Below, piece by piece: positions 1-11,831 of a DNA stretch of 64,000 nucleotides. Where the stretch lies: NCBI GenBank assembly GCA_037176885.1, contig JAWWNJ010000153.1, positions 62,001 to 126,000 of the forward strand, written 5' to 3'. Under the pieces are notes generated by a model. It ran no database searches and was not told the origin of the DNA. It saw only the letters and a list, made by a program, of their open reading frames with translations. Within the stretch, counting starts at the first letter, position 1. Each line of letters starts with the position of its first letter. Position numbers and translations under genes: made by a program. This DNA is from Favolaschia claudopus. Taxonomy: Eukaryota > Basidiomycota > Agaricomycetes > Agaricales > Mycenaceae.

Positions 1-197
1 TTCCATCTCTGGCTAGGCTGGTTTCAGTGGCTGAATCACAACTGCAACTGTAATTCCTGAGATTTGAGTCATTTGAGACCTGTTTGTTAGCACGTCAACT
101 GTAATTCCTTCCCACGATCTCAATTGCAACTGTAATTCCACCGGTTTGGGGACCCTTTTCACGGAATTTCAATTGTAATTCCCCATTACCGTAGCTA
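1..197 (+). mobile_element. Array unit 1, 3' terminal module (5' part outside window)
   Basis: Three boxes reading CAACTGTAATTCC end at 57, 108 and 139. An imperfect palindrome follows at 163-182 (right arm CAATTGTAATTCC), then a CCCATTACCGTAGCTA linker. The unit ends at CTA(T) about 197, where other copies have CTAG. Boxes and palindrome arm share almost the same sequence, which is the clearest case of the box/palindrome match. Confidence 0.7.
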
Positions 198-1297
198 TGG
201 TTGGTCGCTACTCTTCCCTCACTCCGATGACCGTGGTTTCCTTTACGATAGCGGGGAGCTATGAGTGGCTAGTTCGCCAATGTCTTGCTGCATTCCGTTG
301 TTAACCCGTACACTGCCTTGCTGGATTGTGTGCTCTTCGATTTCCTTTCCGAAGCTGCCGAAAAAATTTTGGATTTTGGTGAATTCCGTCAGGGGAGTGA
401 GGACGCTAACCTTAACGTCCGTGCTGTTGGGTTGTCGCCAACCTTAACGTCTCTGCTCTGGTGTTGCCTTGCTGGATTCCGTATAGCTTCGATCAGTGTG
501 TTTGGGTTTACGCAGTGTCTATACCCGTTGAAGTCGATATCCCTAAACCTTGCTAGGACACCAGAGACCTGTAATGCGTGGTTTTGAAGGCCTATCAGTG
601 AGACATATTCAATTGATGCAGTGCACTTGTCTCAGCACGCAAATGACCGTATGTAGTCAACGTGTCCCAGTACTTGAGTACCTCTGTGACGTTCGATTCA
701 CCCGATGATAGTCCACCCTTCTAGCCCCGTTCAAACGCTTCAATTCGAGCCTACAACCAAGGCAATCGGTGCACAATTGACTCTGCTATCAGAGTTTCGG
801 TTTTTGCCTACGATTTCCGTTCGAGGCCATATAGCAGGCCAACGAGACCTGTCAGGGCATTCGCAGTGACACTACCATGGTTTGTAGGCTATTTGGGACA
901 TCTTTGGTTCCAACAATATTTTTCCGCACTGTCATTATAGTCTGCAACCGGTGACTATAATAATGGCTTTAATCGGCATTAATTATAAGGGCTCTCACTT
1001 GGCTATAATTTTTTTCGCATTTATTATAAGGCCTCAGATGCTGCTATAAGAATTCCTTTGCCTTGGCTTCGTTTCTTTTAGTCGGTGGCGTGTCCTTATA
1101 TTTTTCTTGTGAGTGAGGCAGACAATTGGGGCGTGTTGCCAGATTCCGGTTGCGTTGCCGGATTCCCGTGCCTCGAGGGGGTAGAAAACAATTTCGGGCA
1201 GAATCCCCTCCCACGCTGTCAATTTCGGGCCCAGTTCCTCTGCGTTGAGTCCCCTTTTCACGGAATCCGGCGCCGGATTCCAGGGTAAGATAGCTAG
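198..1297 (+). mobile_element. Array unit 2, 5'-truncated, ends CTAG
   Basis: The unit starts in what is the middle of longer units (the GGTTGGTCGCTA block) and runs through the shared body, with the CTTCAATTCGAGCCT block near 745. The terminal module has boxes TTGCCAGATTCC and TTGCCGGATTCC, a perfect palindrome GGAATCCGGCGCCGGATTCC at 1262-1281, a linker, and CTAG at 1294-1297. Small open frames inside are not supported as genes. Confidence 0.7.
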
Positions 1298-1577
1298 GCC
1301 TTGCTGGTGACTATAAGATTCTGCTGTCCTTTTTGATTTCTTATAGGGTGCTGTGTTCGACTATATTTATTGTGCGTTTGTTTCTATCCCGAAAATTCTG
1401 GGAGAATTCGAGTTGCTCCCGATTCCAGCTGTTGCCCCCTATTCCCTAGATTCTGGAGGCGTTTTTCATGTGTTGCCCCCTATTCCCTCCCACGCTGTCG
1501 TTGTTGCCCCGAATTCCTCTCGTTTGGGGACCCTTTGGCAAGGAATTGGGTGCCCAATTCCCCGTTACCGTAGCTAG
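1298..1577 (+). mobile_element. Array unit 3, short 3' copy, ends CTAG
   Basis: Only about 280 nt of the 3' part are present, starting directly after the previous CTAG. Boxes carry TTGCCCC before ATTCC. The palindrome is GGAATTGGGTGCCCAATTCC at 1542-1561 and CTAG is at 1574-1577. The 3' half is nearly the same as that of the unit ending at 22213. Confidence 0.7.
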
Positions 1578-2961
1578 GCTTTCTGGATTTCCCTCCACAT
1601 TCCAGGGTATACGACGAAGGCTTTGTCCCATTGCAATGACTCTGGCTGTTGGTAAGGCTTCACTTGGCTGGTGCAACACAGTCTTGCATTGCCTTGATTC
1701 AATTGAACACTATAAGGCTTTGGTCGTATTCGGTACCGTTCTGACCTTATAGTAATGCTTGACCTTCACTGAATGTCTGTGCTGTTTGAAGTGTTGTATC
1801 GAGGCTCTGTGGTCTCTGGCCTTATAATGGTTGGTTGCTGCTTAAATATGTCTCTTCCCTGACTCCGATGACCTTGGTTTCCTTTACGTTCTAGCGGGGA
1901 GCTATGAGCGGCTAGTTCGCCAACGTCTTGCTGCATTCCGTTGTTAACCCGTACACTGCCTTGCTGGATTGCGTGCTCTTCGATTTCCTTTCCGAAGCTG
2001 CCGAAAAATTTTGGATTTTGGTGGATTCCGTCGGGGGAGTGGGGTCGCTAACCTTAACGTCCGTGCTGTTGGGTTGTCGCCAACCTTAACGTCTCTGGTC
2101 TGGTGTTGCCTTGCTGGATTCCGTATTGGTTCGATCGCAGTCTTCGATGCTTGTCCCCTCTATGCAGTGCCTATACCCATTGAAGTCGATACCCCTAAAC
2201 CTTGCCAGGACACCAGAGACCTGTAATGCGTGGTCTTGAATGCCTATCAGTGAGACGTACTCAATTGATGCAGTGCCCTTGTGTCTGCACGCAAATGGCC
2301 GTATATATTCAATGCGTCCCCATACCTGAGTGCCTCTGTGACGTTCGATTCACCCGATGATAGTCGTCCCTTTTAGCCCCATTCAAACACTTCAATTCGA
2401 GCCTACAACCAAGGCAATCGGTAGAGAATTGACTCTGTTATCAGAGTTTCGGTTTTCGCTCTACGATTTCCGTTCGAGCCCATATAGCAAGTCAACGAGA
2501 CCGGTTGGGCCACTCGCGGTGACACTACCATGGTCTGTAGACCATTTGGGACATCTTTGGTTCCAGCAATATTTTTCTGCACTGTCATTATAGTCTCCAA
2601 CCGGTGACTATAATAATGATTTTAGTTGGCATTTATTATAAGGCCTCGCACTTGGCTATAATTTTTTCGCATTTATTATAAGGGCTTGGGCTCGTCTATA
2701 AGAGTCCTTTTGCATTTTCGAGTTGGTGCTGAGATTTTTTGTAGGGTGTTCCTTTTCATTTTCCTGCTGTTGGACGGCTGAGAGACTACGCACTGAATTC
2801 CTGGTGTCGCACTGAATTCCGGTGATTTGGGTGAGCTTTTCACCATCAAAATTGATGCGCACTGAATTCCTTCCCACGCTAGGGGTTGTCACACGTAATT
2901 CCACTGTTTTCAGTTCCCTTTTCACGGAATTACGATCGTAATTCCCGGGGAAGATAGCTAG
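1578..2961 (+). mobile_element. Array unit 4, near full length (1.38 kb)
   Basis: It begins GCTTTCTGGATTTCCC; other full-length units begin TCT(C/T)(C/T)CTGGAT. It carries the whole shared body: the CTTTACG(T/A) and TTCGCCAACGTCTTGCTG block, the AACCTTAACGTC repeats, the CTTCAATTCGAGCCT block and the TTATAAG pairs. Boxes read GCACTGAATTCC. A perfect palindrome GGAATTACGATCGTAATTCC lies at 2926-2945 and CTAG at 2958-2961. Confidence 0.7.
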
Positions 2962-3536
2962 GCCTTATAATGCTTTGTTTGAAAGGCCTGTCAGTGGTAC
3001 GTATCCAATCAATGCAACACACTTGTCTCTGCAAGCAAATCACTTGAAATATTTGAGATGTCCCACTACTTCAGTACCTTGATGTGGTTCGATAAGGCCG
3101 ATCGTACCACACCCTTGTAGCTCTATTCAAACGCTTCAATTCGAGCCTACAACCAAGGCAATCGGTGCCCAGCTGACTGAGCTATTGAAGTTTCGCTTTT
3201 TGCCTTGCGATTTCCGTTCGAGTCAATAGTCAATATCGCGCAGTATCGAGACCCGTCTGTCGAGCCATTCGCTGTGAGGCTAGCATGATTCCCACGCTAT
3301 TTGGCACCCTATTGGTCTCAACAATCTTTTTCTCCACCGCCATTATTATAGCACTGCACCGCTGACTATAATTGCTTGCAACTGGTTTTTATTCTGCATT
3401 AATTATAAGGGCTCGTATGCCATTATAATTATTCGTCTGGGCATTTCGGTCTGCTTTGAGTGGCATTGTCTATTATAAGGTTTCACCGTCGACTATAAGA
3501 AATGGTTTGATTCACACCGTTCATTACAGTAGCTAT
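2962..3536 (+). mobile_element. Array unit 5, terminal box module deleted
   Basis: The shared body is present (CTTCAATTCGAGCCT near 3140, paired TTATAAG motifs 3340-3500). The four boxes and the palindrome are missing. Only the last linker bases, CATTACAGTAGCTAT at 3522-3536, resemble the terminus of unit 1. It is probably an internally deleted copy. Confidence 0.45.
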
Positions 3537-4534
3537 GAGCCTTCCCTTGCTTCAGCCAGTCCAACCTATGGATTTAGTATCAGATTGTATCAAATTCACA
3601 CACAGGGCTTCGAATATCATACAGTGCAGTACCTAGACCTTACATGATTACAGGTGAACTGCATCTGAGAATATAAAATGCCCCTTGATCTGAATTTGAT
3701 CAATTTCTTTGGTTGGTCCAAGCTACTGATCCACATTCAAACTGAATAAAAGTTACCAGTTCAAGGGCTTCGACAGCGAATGAGGACTTACCTAGATACC
3801 CAATGAACAGATATGCTCCATATCTAACAGTTTTAACAGCAACAGATCATGATTCTCTTCATTTGGTTTGTCTGGTCCAAGCACACATACTGTGTTTCCT
3901 CACCCACCCATACACAACATTTGGTGCTTAGATAAAGCAGAAACACTTTGGGATGGTACCTACTGGCAAAATGAACACCTATGAGCTATATTCAAGGCAG
4001 GGGGATGGAGATTTGAATTAATTTGCTTTGACCTGGTCAAAGCTGAAGTTCAGGGGCCCGGGAAGCATAACCACCAGGTGAGGAGTAGTATAAACGTTTC
4101 AGGAAGCTAGGTACAGCCCTAGCCAATGTATTTGAGCTCATTTAGCAAGAACCATTGGGGGCAGAGGGGTATGTGAATGCTTCATTTTGATTTGATTGGA
4201 TTGAGGTTGAATTCAAGTCAATGGAAATTTACCAGGTATAGGACTTGGATAATGCATTGAGACGTGAATATACACTATATGAGTCACTATTGATGGTATC
4301 TTGCAAGGGGGAAGGGCAACATATTTGGCAAAATCAATGACAGAGTATGAACCCATAATAGGAAGTTGATGCAACTTCTACTGTCCCAAAAAGGAATCTA
4401 GTGGTTCAGCATTATAGGTTTATGAGTAGTGGGCTATTATTTGATTCCCTTCATGGGATATAAGTTGAAGGGCAGAGGAAGTGAGTGTATTTGGTTAATT
4501 ACTCTGGAGGTGAGGCAATATTACATCAATTTAT
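3537..4534. other. Non-coding, left part of the helicase-bearing unit
   Basis: No coding region, RNA gene or terminal module is recognised. The stretch is unique within the window and lies 3' of the helicase stop codon, so it probably includes its 3' untranslated region. Confidence 0.4.
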
Positions 4535-7500
4535 CTACAGATTAGCAAAGAATTCAATCACAGCCATGGATCTGAACTTGTAAGTAGTATGTCTCCCCTG
4601 GAACCATGCTGCAAAGTCCGTGAGGGTAGACCACTCAGAGGGGTGAGGATCAAAGTGTGCCCGAGCCTTTTTTCGAATTGTTGGATTGTTGAAAATAGCA
4701 TAGCCAAGCTGCAATGCGAGATTGGGATATGGGCAGTGTTTGTCTTTGCCCATAGGTGGATGTAATGCGTCTTGCCCATAGGACACAATGTGGCATCGAA
4801 AGCAAATACCGCCACTGGCCGGGTAACGAACAGCACTTCTGAACTTGTGGAATTCCTGTGTTCGCCCCATGTTCTTGCACTCGCTGTAATAGTGCGGGGT
4901 AGGGTTTTTGATCCCAATGGCCCAGCAATATCCGCACGCTGTCCCAACACGTGCAAAGAAGGCGCGGAACATTTCGACTGCCCGTGGATGAGCAGCGATT
5001 CGTTTGCCAGTCTCAAGTACTGCAGCATTTGCAGCATCGCCAAACGCATCATCAAGTTTGCGCTTCAGGCCAGCGAAAGGGAGTGGTGTATATGGGAGGG
5101 AGGGATTTGAAGGCATTAGAGTTGGTGCTAGTGTGCCCCGCTTGACATTAGCTACAGATTTCTTATAGTGAGTGATATAGTGTTATAATAAATTGAATAT
5201 TCTCACCGTGTTTGCAAGGGCTGCATGGTAAACGTCCAATGCTTTTACAATCTCGTCCCACCTTGTCAAGGAATCTTGTTATCTGCAGGGTATGACAAGT
5301 TCGTTCTGCACTGTAGATTAAATCCCACATGGCTAGTCTGCCACAAGGATCAGATTCTTCTTCCTTCGGACGGCAAATTCCTTGAAGGGGAAGAATGTAG
5401 TTGTATGCTGAATGTCCGTCTCGACCTGCACGGCCGGCCTCTTGTACAAATCCGATGAGATGGAATGGTTTTCCAAAGTGAAAAGTGAGCCGGATGGAAG
5501 GGTAGTCAATCCCTGGTCCAAATGCTGTGGTAGCAATTAGTCCGTCGTGCTCACCATCCTTCCATCGTTGGTAGATAGCTGCACGCTCCTCTTCGCTGAT
5601 GGGATGGGCTGTGGAGTGACCGTGATAAAACTCCAAACCAAGCTCCTCCGCCAGTCGGATTCCCTCTGCCATTGAACCAACGTAGACAACATAGCGGCTG
5701 CTTGGCTGCCAGTAGTGCTTGCCGCTGGATGTAGTCACATTCTTGTAGTACTGCAGTAGCTCTCGGAGTTTGGAGAGCTGATCATTAAAGCCACACGACA
5801 TGTCTTCAATGCGAAAATGGAGTTCGGGTCGATCACTGAGACCAGCAATTCGGATGGGGTTCTTGAGTGTTTAATATAGTGAGTGGTGTGGGCTTATAAG
5901 AGAAGAATGAATTCGCACCTGAGAAATAGTATGGTGTGTGTTCAATATAGTGAGTTGAATGAGCTTATAAGAGAAGAATGAATTCGCACCTGAGAAATAG
6001 GATGTTGCATTAATATAAGGAGCAATCCAGTGTTATAAGAATGAAATAACTCACCTTGAGCTTGAATGCCTCTGTCAACATAGTTTGAGCACCAGCGGAT
6101 ACAGTTGCTGAAACCAAAGCGATTTGAAGAGGGCGTTCCCGCATCTCGGATGGGTTCCCAAATGCTTCTGCTCTGAAGTCTACATCGGTGACAAAGAGAT
6201 GAGATTCATCGTATGCATAGCGGATAACTGGCTTGGTGACCCCCAGCTCTGCTATAGCCCGCTTGAATTTCGGAGTTCGAGCCATGTCACAGGAAACGAG
6301 GATGAGGTTATCGCCACCTGTGAGAGAGTGCTGAGAACCACCACTCCATTTCTCGTACGAAACATCAAGTTCCTTGAGACGTCGTTCCCAGTCCATCATG
6401 AGGGAGATGAGAGGAAGATGTAGCACGGTGTAGCCGTTCTCCACAAGAGTTGGCAATACAATGACTGCTGATTTCCCCGCACCGGTTTTAAGTGTGATGA
6501 AGACATCTCTCTTCAACGCAAGCAATTCTTGGACTGCGACGTATTGCAGCTCATCCTTCCATGCAGCTTTATCACCATACATTCTTTGAAGGTGAGTGAG
6601 GACATCGACATTGTGTGAGGGGAGCGGTTGGGGAGCAGGTTTTGAAGGAGGGCTGGGAAGGATTTCGATGTCCGAGTCGTCATCTGCATTGACCATGGTT
6701 AGATCGCCATCTTGGTCAACATCAACATCGATGACAGTGTGCTGGTGTGGTTCTGAGGGATGGTGTACTGCTGGTGGATGGGAAGGAGGGGGGACTGGAA
6801 GATGAACAGGCTCAGAACGCAAGGGTGAAGATGGATTGATCAGATGTGTGAGTTGGAGCACAGCTGGTGGAGGGGGTACGATGACTGGCTCCCTAGACTC
6901 GAGTTTTTGCTCCAAGGCAGCGATTTTTTCCGTCATCGATTGCTGTCCTTTGAGCAGGGCCTGGTTCGTTTCGATCAGTTTCGAAATGAGGGATTCCATC
7001 CGAGGATCAATGTTCTGTGTAATCGCCACCTTCTCTACCTTTGAAACAACGTTCAAGCCAGCAAAGTGATCCATGGTAGCGCTGAAATATGGGAGGGAGA
7101 GGCCGCCGGGAACAACACCAAGGAGCTTTTTGGAAGCGGAACACTGGCATCCAGAAATTGCTGTATAATCTCTTCACTCACTCCAAGCATTGCATTGTGA
7201 GACAACCCATAATGCTGGTGATCAGTCCTCCAGCTATGCCCTGCTTGCAGTGCCCCAACAACCTGCTTGACGTCAGGCTCTACTTCATGATCGTCGTCCA
7301 GATCACCACATAATTTTCGTCGCAAGGCCGTGTTGATTTGGACGATAACACGCGATAGTCATGCTCCATCCAAGGATTGGAGCGGACCATTCCCCCATGA
7401 GCGAGCTGAGCTTGTCTGTGTTGAATAATCGTCCGAAATTCATGAACAGCATGCTGCCATATTGGTTCACAACAGAGGCATTGCCAGGGAAGACAAGACT

Positions 7501-9821
7501 GGCAAGGAACTGTGTTTATTATAGTCAGTGGGGTGAGCTTATAAGAGAAAAATGCATTTGCACCTAAGAAACAGGATGTTTCGAATTTATTATAGTAAGT
7601 TGAATGAGCTTATAAGAGAAAATTAAATCGCACCTGAAAAATAGGATGTTGCATTAATATAAGGAGCAATAGAGTGTTATAAGAATGAAATATCTCACCT
7701 GAACAAAGGGCCGGATGAAAGTATGTAGTTGAATGATGAGGTCACTAACAAAGGCACTTGCTGCGTGTGGAACGAGACGATCCTTGCCAGTGAGATTGGT
7801 GGTTTTGTCGTATTGTCGGAAGAGACCAAGAAACTTTGCGATCGCCAGAGCATTTCGGAAGCACCACGGAGTGTTCTCCATCGTCATAGCGGTAAGTTCA
7901 GTGCCCCGGATTGTGGCACCAGGAGTGAGTTCGACATAGAGCATGAGTAACCCCTCGAACTCGCCGACATCCGTCATGTATCCACGGCATCGAGTCATAT
8001 CAATCTGCTCGTCTTCAACCCCAGCAGCCTTGAACACAAACTCCCTAGCCTTGACAGGATCCGCCAGCAATGTCTGCAGGAACGTATTTTTGTGCTGCAC
8101 AAACGGGTTTGTCGGCTCCTGAATAAACGAGTATCCGGGCTTCTGGTTTTGAAGGTTGTCGACAAGATTGGTGTAATCAACACGGAGATTGAGCCCGAGC
8201 ATAACCTTCTCGGTCCAAAGTCTCATAATCTCCGCCTCCAGAGCAGACAGAATTTCTCGAAGCTTCTCCAAGCTGAAGTGGTGGCCTTTGAAATACATGT
8301 CTGTCCAGCCCTCGCGATCAAGGAACACAATACTGGGAAGCGGCATTGTGCTCATCGTGATGGCGGTAGCATAGTGCTGTAGTGAGCGGAGGGAGCTGAA
8401 GGTGTTGATGTTGTGCTCCGTGATGTATTCTGCGACTTGGTTGAAGGCGTCCAGATGATCCTTGCAGACACCGCTGGCACACAGCTGATGTATCTGGCGC
8501 AAAATAACCAATCGAATTGCCCATGACAAGTGGGCTATGGGACTCGTCATCTGTTTTGGACCCAGAAATTCACCAGTCGGCTGTAACGCATACAACCCAA
8601 GGAAGCAGAGGGTGGGATCACAGTCCCGCTCCTCATGAGTTGCTTGCCAAGTTGTAGCCCACACAGAGAGCAGAAAATCGTGAAGTGATTCGTCTCGGTC
8701 ACTGTCCGAGCCGTTGTTGAGAGCGTGGACAAACACATCTCGAGAGCTTTCACAGGAAGGGGTGAAGGGAAGGGTGTAATGCTTTGATTTGCGAATGAAT
8801 GTTCCGAGAAGTCGAATCACAATCTGGACATATTTATTGAAGGTTGCGTCACCGGGTTTGTGTGCATGTAAAGGTTTGTTGGTAATTCCACTGCATAATT
8901 ATTATAAGGCCAAAGGACTGACTATAAGAAAGCAGCTTACTCTTTGTCTGGGTCTGCAGTATTCAGACGTTCCAGTACGGCCCCATGCGTCAAGTCGACC
9001 AACTGAGTTGCAGCAGTGAAATATGTCACCACAATTGTCTTCAACTCCGGAAATTCCTCTTCCCCGGGAAACTTTGCGAAATTGCAAAGCTCATCCAGAT
9101 GATCCAGATGGGATTCGATCAGGTGCATCCAGTGTGTGCGTTTGAGCCAAGGGCTGATGAGACGGTGGTCTGTCTCTGCCTCTGGCTGGAAGTCCGATCG
9201 TTTGAATGCGAGGAAGTCAGAGTAGAGCTTGGTTCCTGGCTGTTGAACAGAGACTGTCTGCTCGGTATCCAGGCCAAGATGTGATGGGGTCGGAGTTGCG
9301 CTTGACAACACTTGGGTAGAGATTGGAGAGCATGTGACAGCCTCAGTGGGAAAGGGGAGGACTCTGATGCACGGGCGGCCGGTCTTCAGCATCTGGGTGT
9401 GAAGATTTTGAACCATTACGCCACTGGGATCATTGTGCTCATCACGCTGATGTTGTTTGACCACCTTAGGGCCAGCCGAATAGTGGCAGTGGGTACATCC
9501 TGCTTGATTGTCAACAATTTTGATCCCACTGTAGGCAGGACGTGGTTTCTGTGAAGGTTGAACATCGAACACAGAATTGATATCGTATCCATGGGTCTGA
9601 TCTAGAATTTCCTTCTTGGCACTGGACTCGTACCCTCCATGTGTTCTATACAGATGGTTGAGGATGCCGTGGCTCGAATCAGTGGAATGAGCATGAGCAG
9701 ACATGCAGGGGAGACAGATGTAAAGGAGAAGTTCAGTATTGATTGCGACGTTAATTGCATGAAGAGAGGGTGTAGTTATGAGGTCCCCGCGTTGATTGAG
9801 TTGAATTCTTTTGGATAGCAC
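4535..9821 (-). CDS. OrsD-like zinc finger / RecQ-type helicase, five exons, two apparent frameshifts
   Basis: A putative SF2 DNA helicase of the RecQ type fused to an N-terminal OrsD-like region, resembling the telomere-linked and OrsD-linked helicases expanded in mushrooms. Exons read on the minus strand are 9821-8941, 8890-7699, 7509-6055, 5861-5207 and 5151-4535, together about 1,599 aa. Exon 1 has a CLPC...HLYRTH finger. Exon 3 has YGLS and GVVPGGLSLPY stretches typical of this family, then motif I TGAGKS, DESH and VSAT. Exon 4 has YHGH, TTAFGPGIDYPS and QEAGRAGRDG, then Cys residues of a RecQ-type zinc site. Exon 5 is Cys/His-rich. All four splice junctions keep frame. Within exon 3 the conserved reading shifts frame near 7340 and back near 7129, so the copy is broken or carries two sequence errors. 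The first codon at 9821 is GTG, so an upstream exon may be missing. Confidence 0.8.
5152..5206 (-). other. Helicase intron 4 (55 nt)
   Basis: GTGAGAATATTC...TCTGTAG, phase 1, again containing TTATTATAAC and CACTATAAGA motifs. It joins the RecQ zinc region to the Cys/His-rich C-terminal exon in frame. Confidence 0.65.
5862..6054 (-). repeat. Helicase intron 3: three tandem GT...AG units
   Basis: The 193-nt intron splits into 6054-5990 (65 nt), 5989-5919 (71 nt) and 5918-5862 (57 nt), each with GT and AG ends. The first unit differs from the first unit of intron 2 at only four of 65 positions, although it sits elsewhere in the gene. It joins the helicase VSAT exon to the second RecA-like domain in phase 0. 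Confidence 0.7.
7510..7698 (-). repeat. Helicase intron 2: three tandem GT...AG units
   Basis: The 189-nt intron splits into 7698-7634 (65 nt), 7633-7564 (70 nt) and 7563-7510 (54 nt). Each unit starts with GTG(A/C)(G/A)A and ends in CAG or TAG, so each has its own donor and acceptor with no exon base between. Unit for unit it matches the intron at 5862-6054. The flanking exons join in phase 0. Confidence 0.7.
8891..8940 (-). other. Helicase intron 1 (50 nt) with TTATAAG pair
   Basis: GTAAGC...ATGCAG, phase 2. On the plus strand it reads TTATTATAAGGCC followed 11 nt later by GACTATAAGA, the same motif pair found repeatedly in the non-coding array units. Confidence 0.65.
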
Positions 9822-10929
9822 CTAATTGTTGGTAAGAACATGTTTTCAGCAATAATATTAGAGCCACAGGTTGAGACATCTATATTAATTATAGTGAGCT
9901 CAGAGGAGTAATAAGTATCACCCAACTCACATTGTAGAGGCAATAGTTGTGGAACTAATTATTAGAATGGTCTTTGGCTTATAATTGAGGTCTACCAGTA
10001 GTTCAGAGATCCATTCACATGAGGAAAGTGAGCAAGCAACTTGAAATGAATGTGACTTGGATAAGCAGAGTGGTTAAGGACTACAGAACTTCTTATAAGC
10101 TAGGAAGGGTCCTTATATTAACGATTATACGGACCAACAAAGAGGGTTGAGTGTCTCTTATAGGTTGGGAGGATTCCCTAAAAGAATTGAGGATGGAGAG
10201 TGAATTCGAGGACTGAGGAAATATTATAAGCACTGAAGGATCCTTAAAAGAACAATTATACTGACCAAGAAAGGGGGTTGAGTGTTTCTTATAAGCTGAG
10301 ATGGTCCCTTAAAAGAATGAATCAAGAGCCTAGTTTGCTGGTGTGGTTGAGCAAAAGACTGTAGAATTTAATATAAGGCAGGACAGACCTTTATAAGTAT
10401 TGATTATAGAGATGAGGCAGTGTTGGATGGCAGAGGGAAGCTTAGATAAGCAAGTGGGCTGCTTAGATAAGCAGGTTGAGTCGCAAAATGGATAGTGGGG
10501 TGTTAAAAGAAATCCAATATTATGTGGTTGGGGGCTTTATATACCTGTGAGGATTATGTCACCATTCCCACTGTCATTCCCACTGTCATAGAGTCATGGG
10601 AATCGATTCTGATAGCTATCAATTACCTCATTTGACAGTGCATTGATTCCCTCAAGTCCTTCCCTTATAGCTCTTGAACCAGAGTAATTGGAGCATTTCT
10701 GAGGAGACAGAAGTGTTTTTTGAGCCATTTGGAAGCTTTTGTGTCTCCACTTTATTTTTGACAACTGTGGGAAAGTGTTTCTTATAGCCACTCACAGGTT
10801 GTTATAAGATTTTACTGATTTCTGATAAGCAGCTTCAGGTCCTTATAAGTTTTTGAATTTCTTACTGTAGATTGTTTCTCCAAACTTATAATCACTTGCA
10901 GGTTCTTATAATTTTTATAACCAACCAGA
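9822..10929. repeat. TTATAAG-rich non-coding flank of the helicase gene
   Basis: No gene is seen. Many TTATAAG, CTTATAAG and CTATAA motifs are scattered through it (for example near 10093, 10226, 10302, 10804, 10841). It also has short echoes such as AGTGTCTCTTATAGG and AGTGTTTCTTATAAG, and a duplicated ATTCCCACTGTC near 10565. It lies 5' of the helicase and probably contains its promoter. Confidence 0.5.
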
Positions 10930-11115
10930 TGATTGTGAGTGGTTGATTCAGTTGGGCTGAATTCCAGTGCTTGGGGTGAATTCCGGTGGTTTCAGGGTGT
11001 AAATCACATTCTTGGGCTGAATTCCCTCCCACGATGTCAAACTTGGGCTGAATTCCACAGTTTTGAGGACCTTTTTCACGGAATCCGTCGACGGATTCAC
11101 GGAGAAGATAGCTAG

Positions 11116-11831
11116 TGCACTTGTCTCTGCACGCAAATGACCGTATATATTCAACGCGTCCCAGTACTTGAGTCCCTTGATGCGGTGCGATAAGGCCGAT
11201 CATGGCAGACCCTTGTAGCTCTAATCAAACGCTTCAATTCGAGCCTATACCCAAGGCAATCGGTGCACAATTGACTGTGCTATCAGAGTTTCGGTTTCCG
11301 CCCTACGGTTTCCGTTCGAAGCCATATAGCACGTCAACGAGACCTGTCAGGCCATTCGCGGTGACACTACCATGGTTTGTAAGCCATTTGGGACATATTT
11401 GGTTCCAGCAATATTTTCCGCACTGTCCAACTGGTGACTATAATAATGATTTTAGCTGGCATTTATTATAAGGGCTGGTGAGCCGTTATAATAATTTCGT
11501 TTGGGCAATTCGGTCGGCTGGGAGAGTTCCCTTTGAGTTGGATTTATTATAAGGGTTGACTTTGGGCTATAAGAGTTGAGTTTCGTTTCCTTTCTTTTAG
11601 TCGGGTGCGGCTTGTTATAAGAATTGCGCATTTGTTCCTACTCCGAAGATTCTGGGAGGATTTGTGTTGGGCCTAATTCCAGCTGTTGGGCGTAATTCCC
11701 TGCATTCTGGAGGCGTTTTTCATGTGTTGGGCCTAATTCCCTCCCACGCTGTCGTTGTTGGGCGTAATTCCACTCGTTTCGAGACCCCTTGGCAAGGAAT
11801 TAGGGGCCTAATTCCCGGGGAAGATAGCTAG
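11116..11831 (+). mobile_element. Array unit, 5'-truncated (716 nt), ends CTAG
   Basis: It starts directly after the CTAG at 11112-11115. Boxes read GGGC(C/G)TAATTCC. The palindrome is GGAATTAGGGGCCTAATTCC at 11796-11815 and CTAG is at 11828-11831. It matches 13266-13981, which belongs to a copy extending 106 nt further 5'. Confidence 0.7.

Larger units (their letters stand above)
3537..11115. mobile_element. Candidate long unit carrying the OrsD/RecQ helicase gene
   Basis: The stretch lies between the degenerate terminus at 3536 and a complete terminal module: boxes TTGGGCTGAATTCC and similar at about 10953-11056, palindrome 11080-11099 with GTCGAC centre, CTAG at 11112-11115. Its right flank (9,830-10,930) is full of TTATAAG motifs like the short units. 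The helicase gene lies inside on the minus strand, pointing away from the CTAG end. The right end is well marked. The left end is inferred only from the position of the preceding unit. Whether the gene moves with this terminus is inference. Confidence 0.5.
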
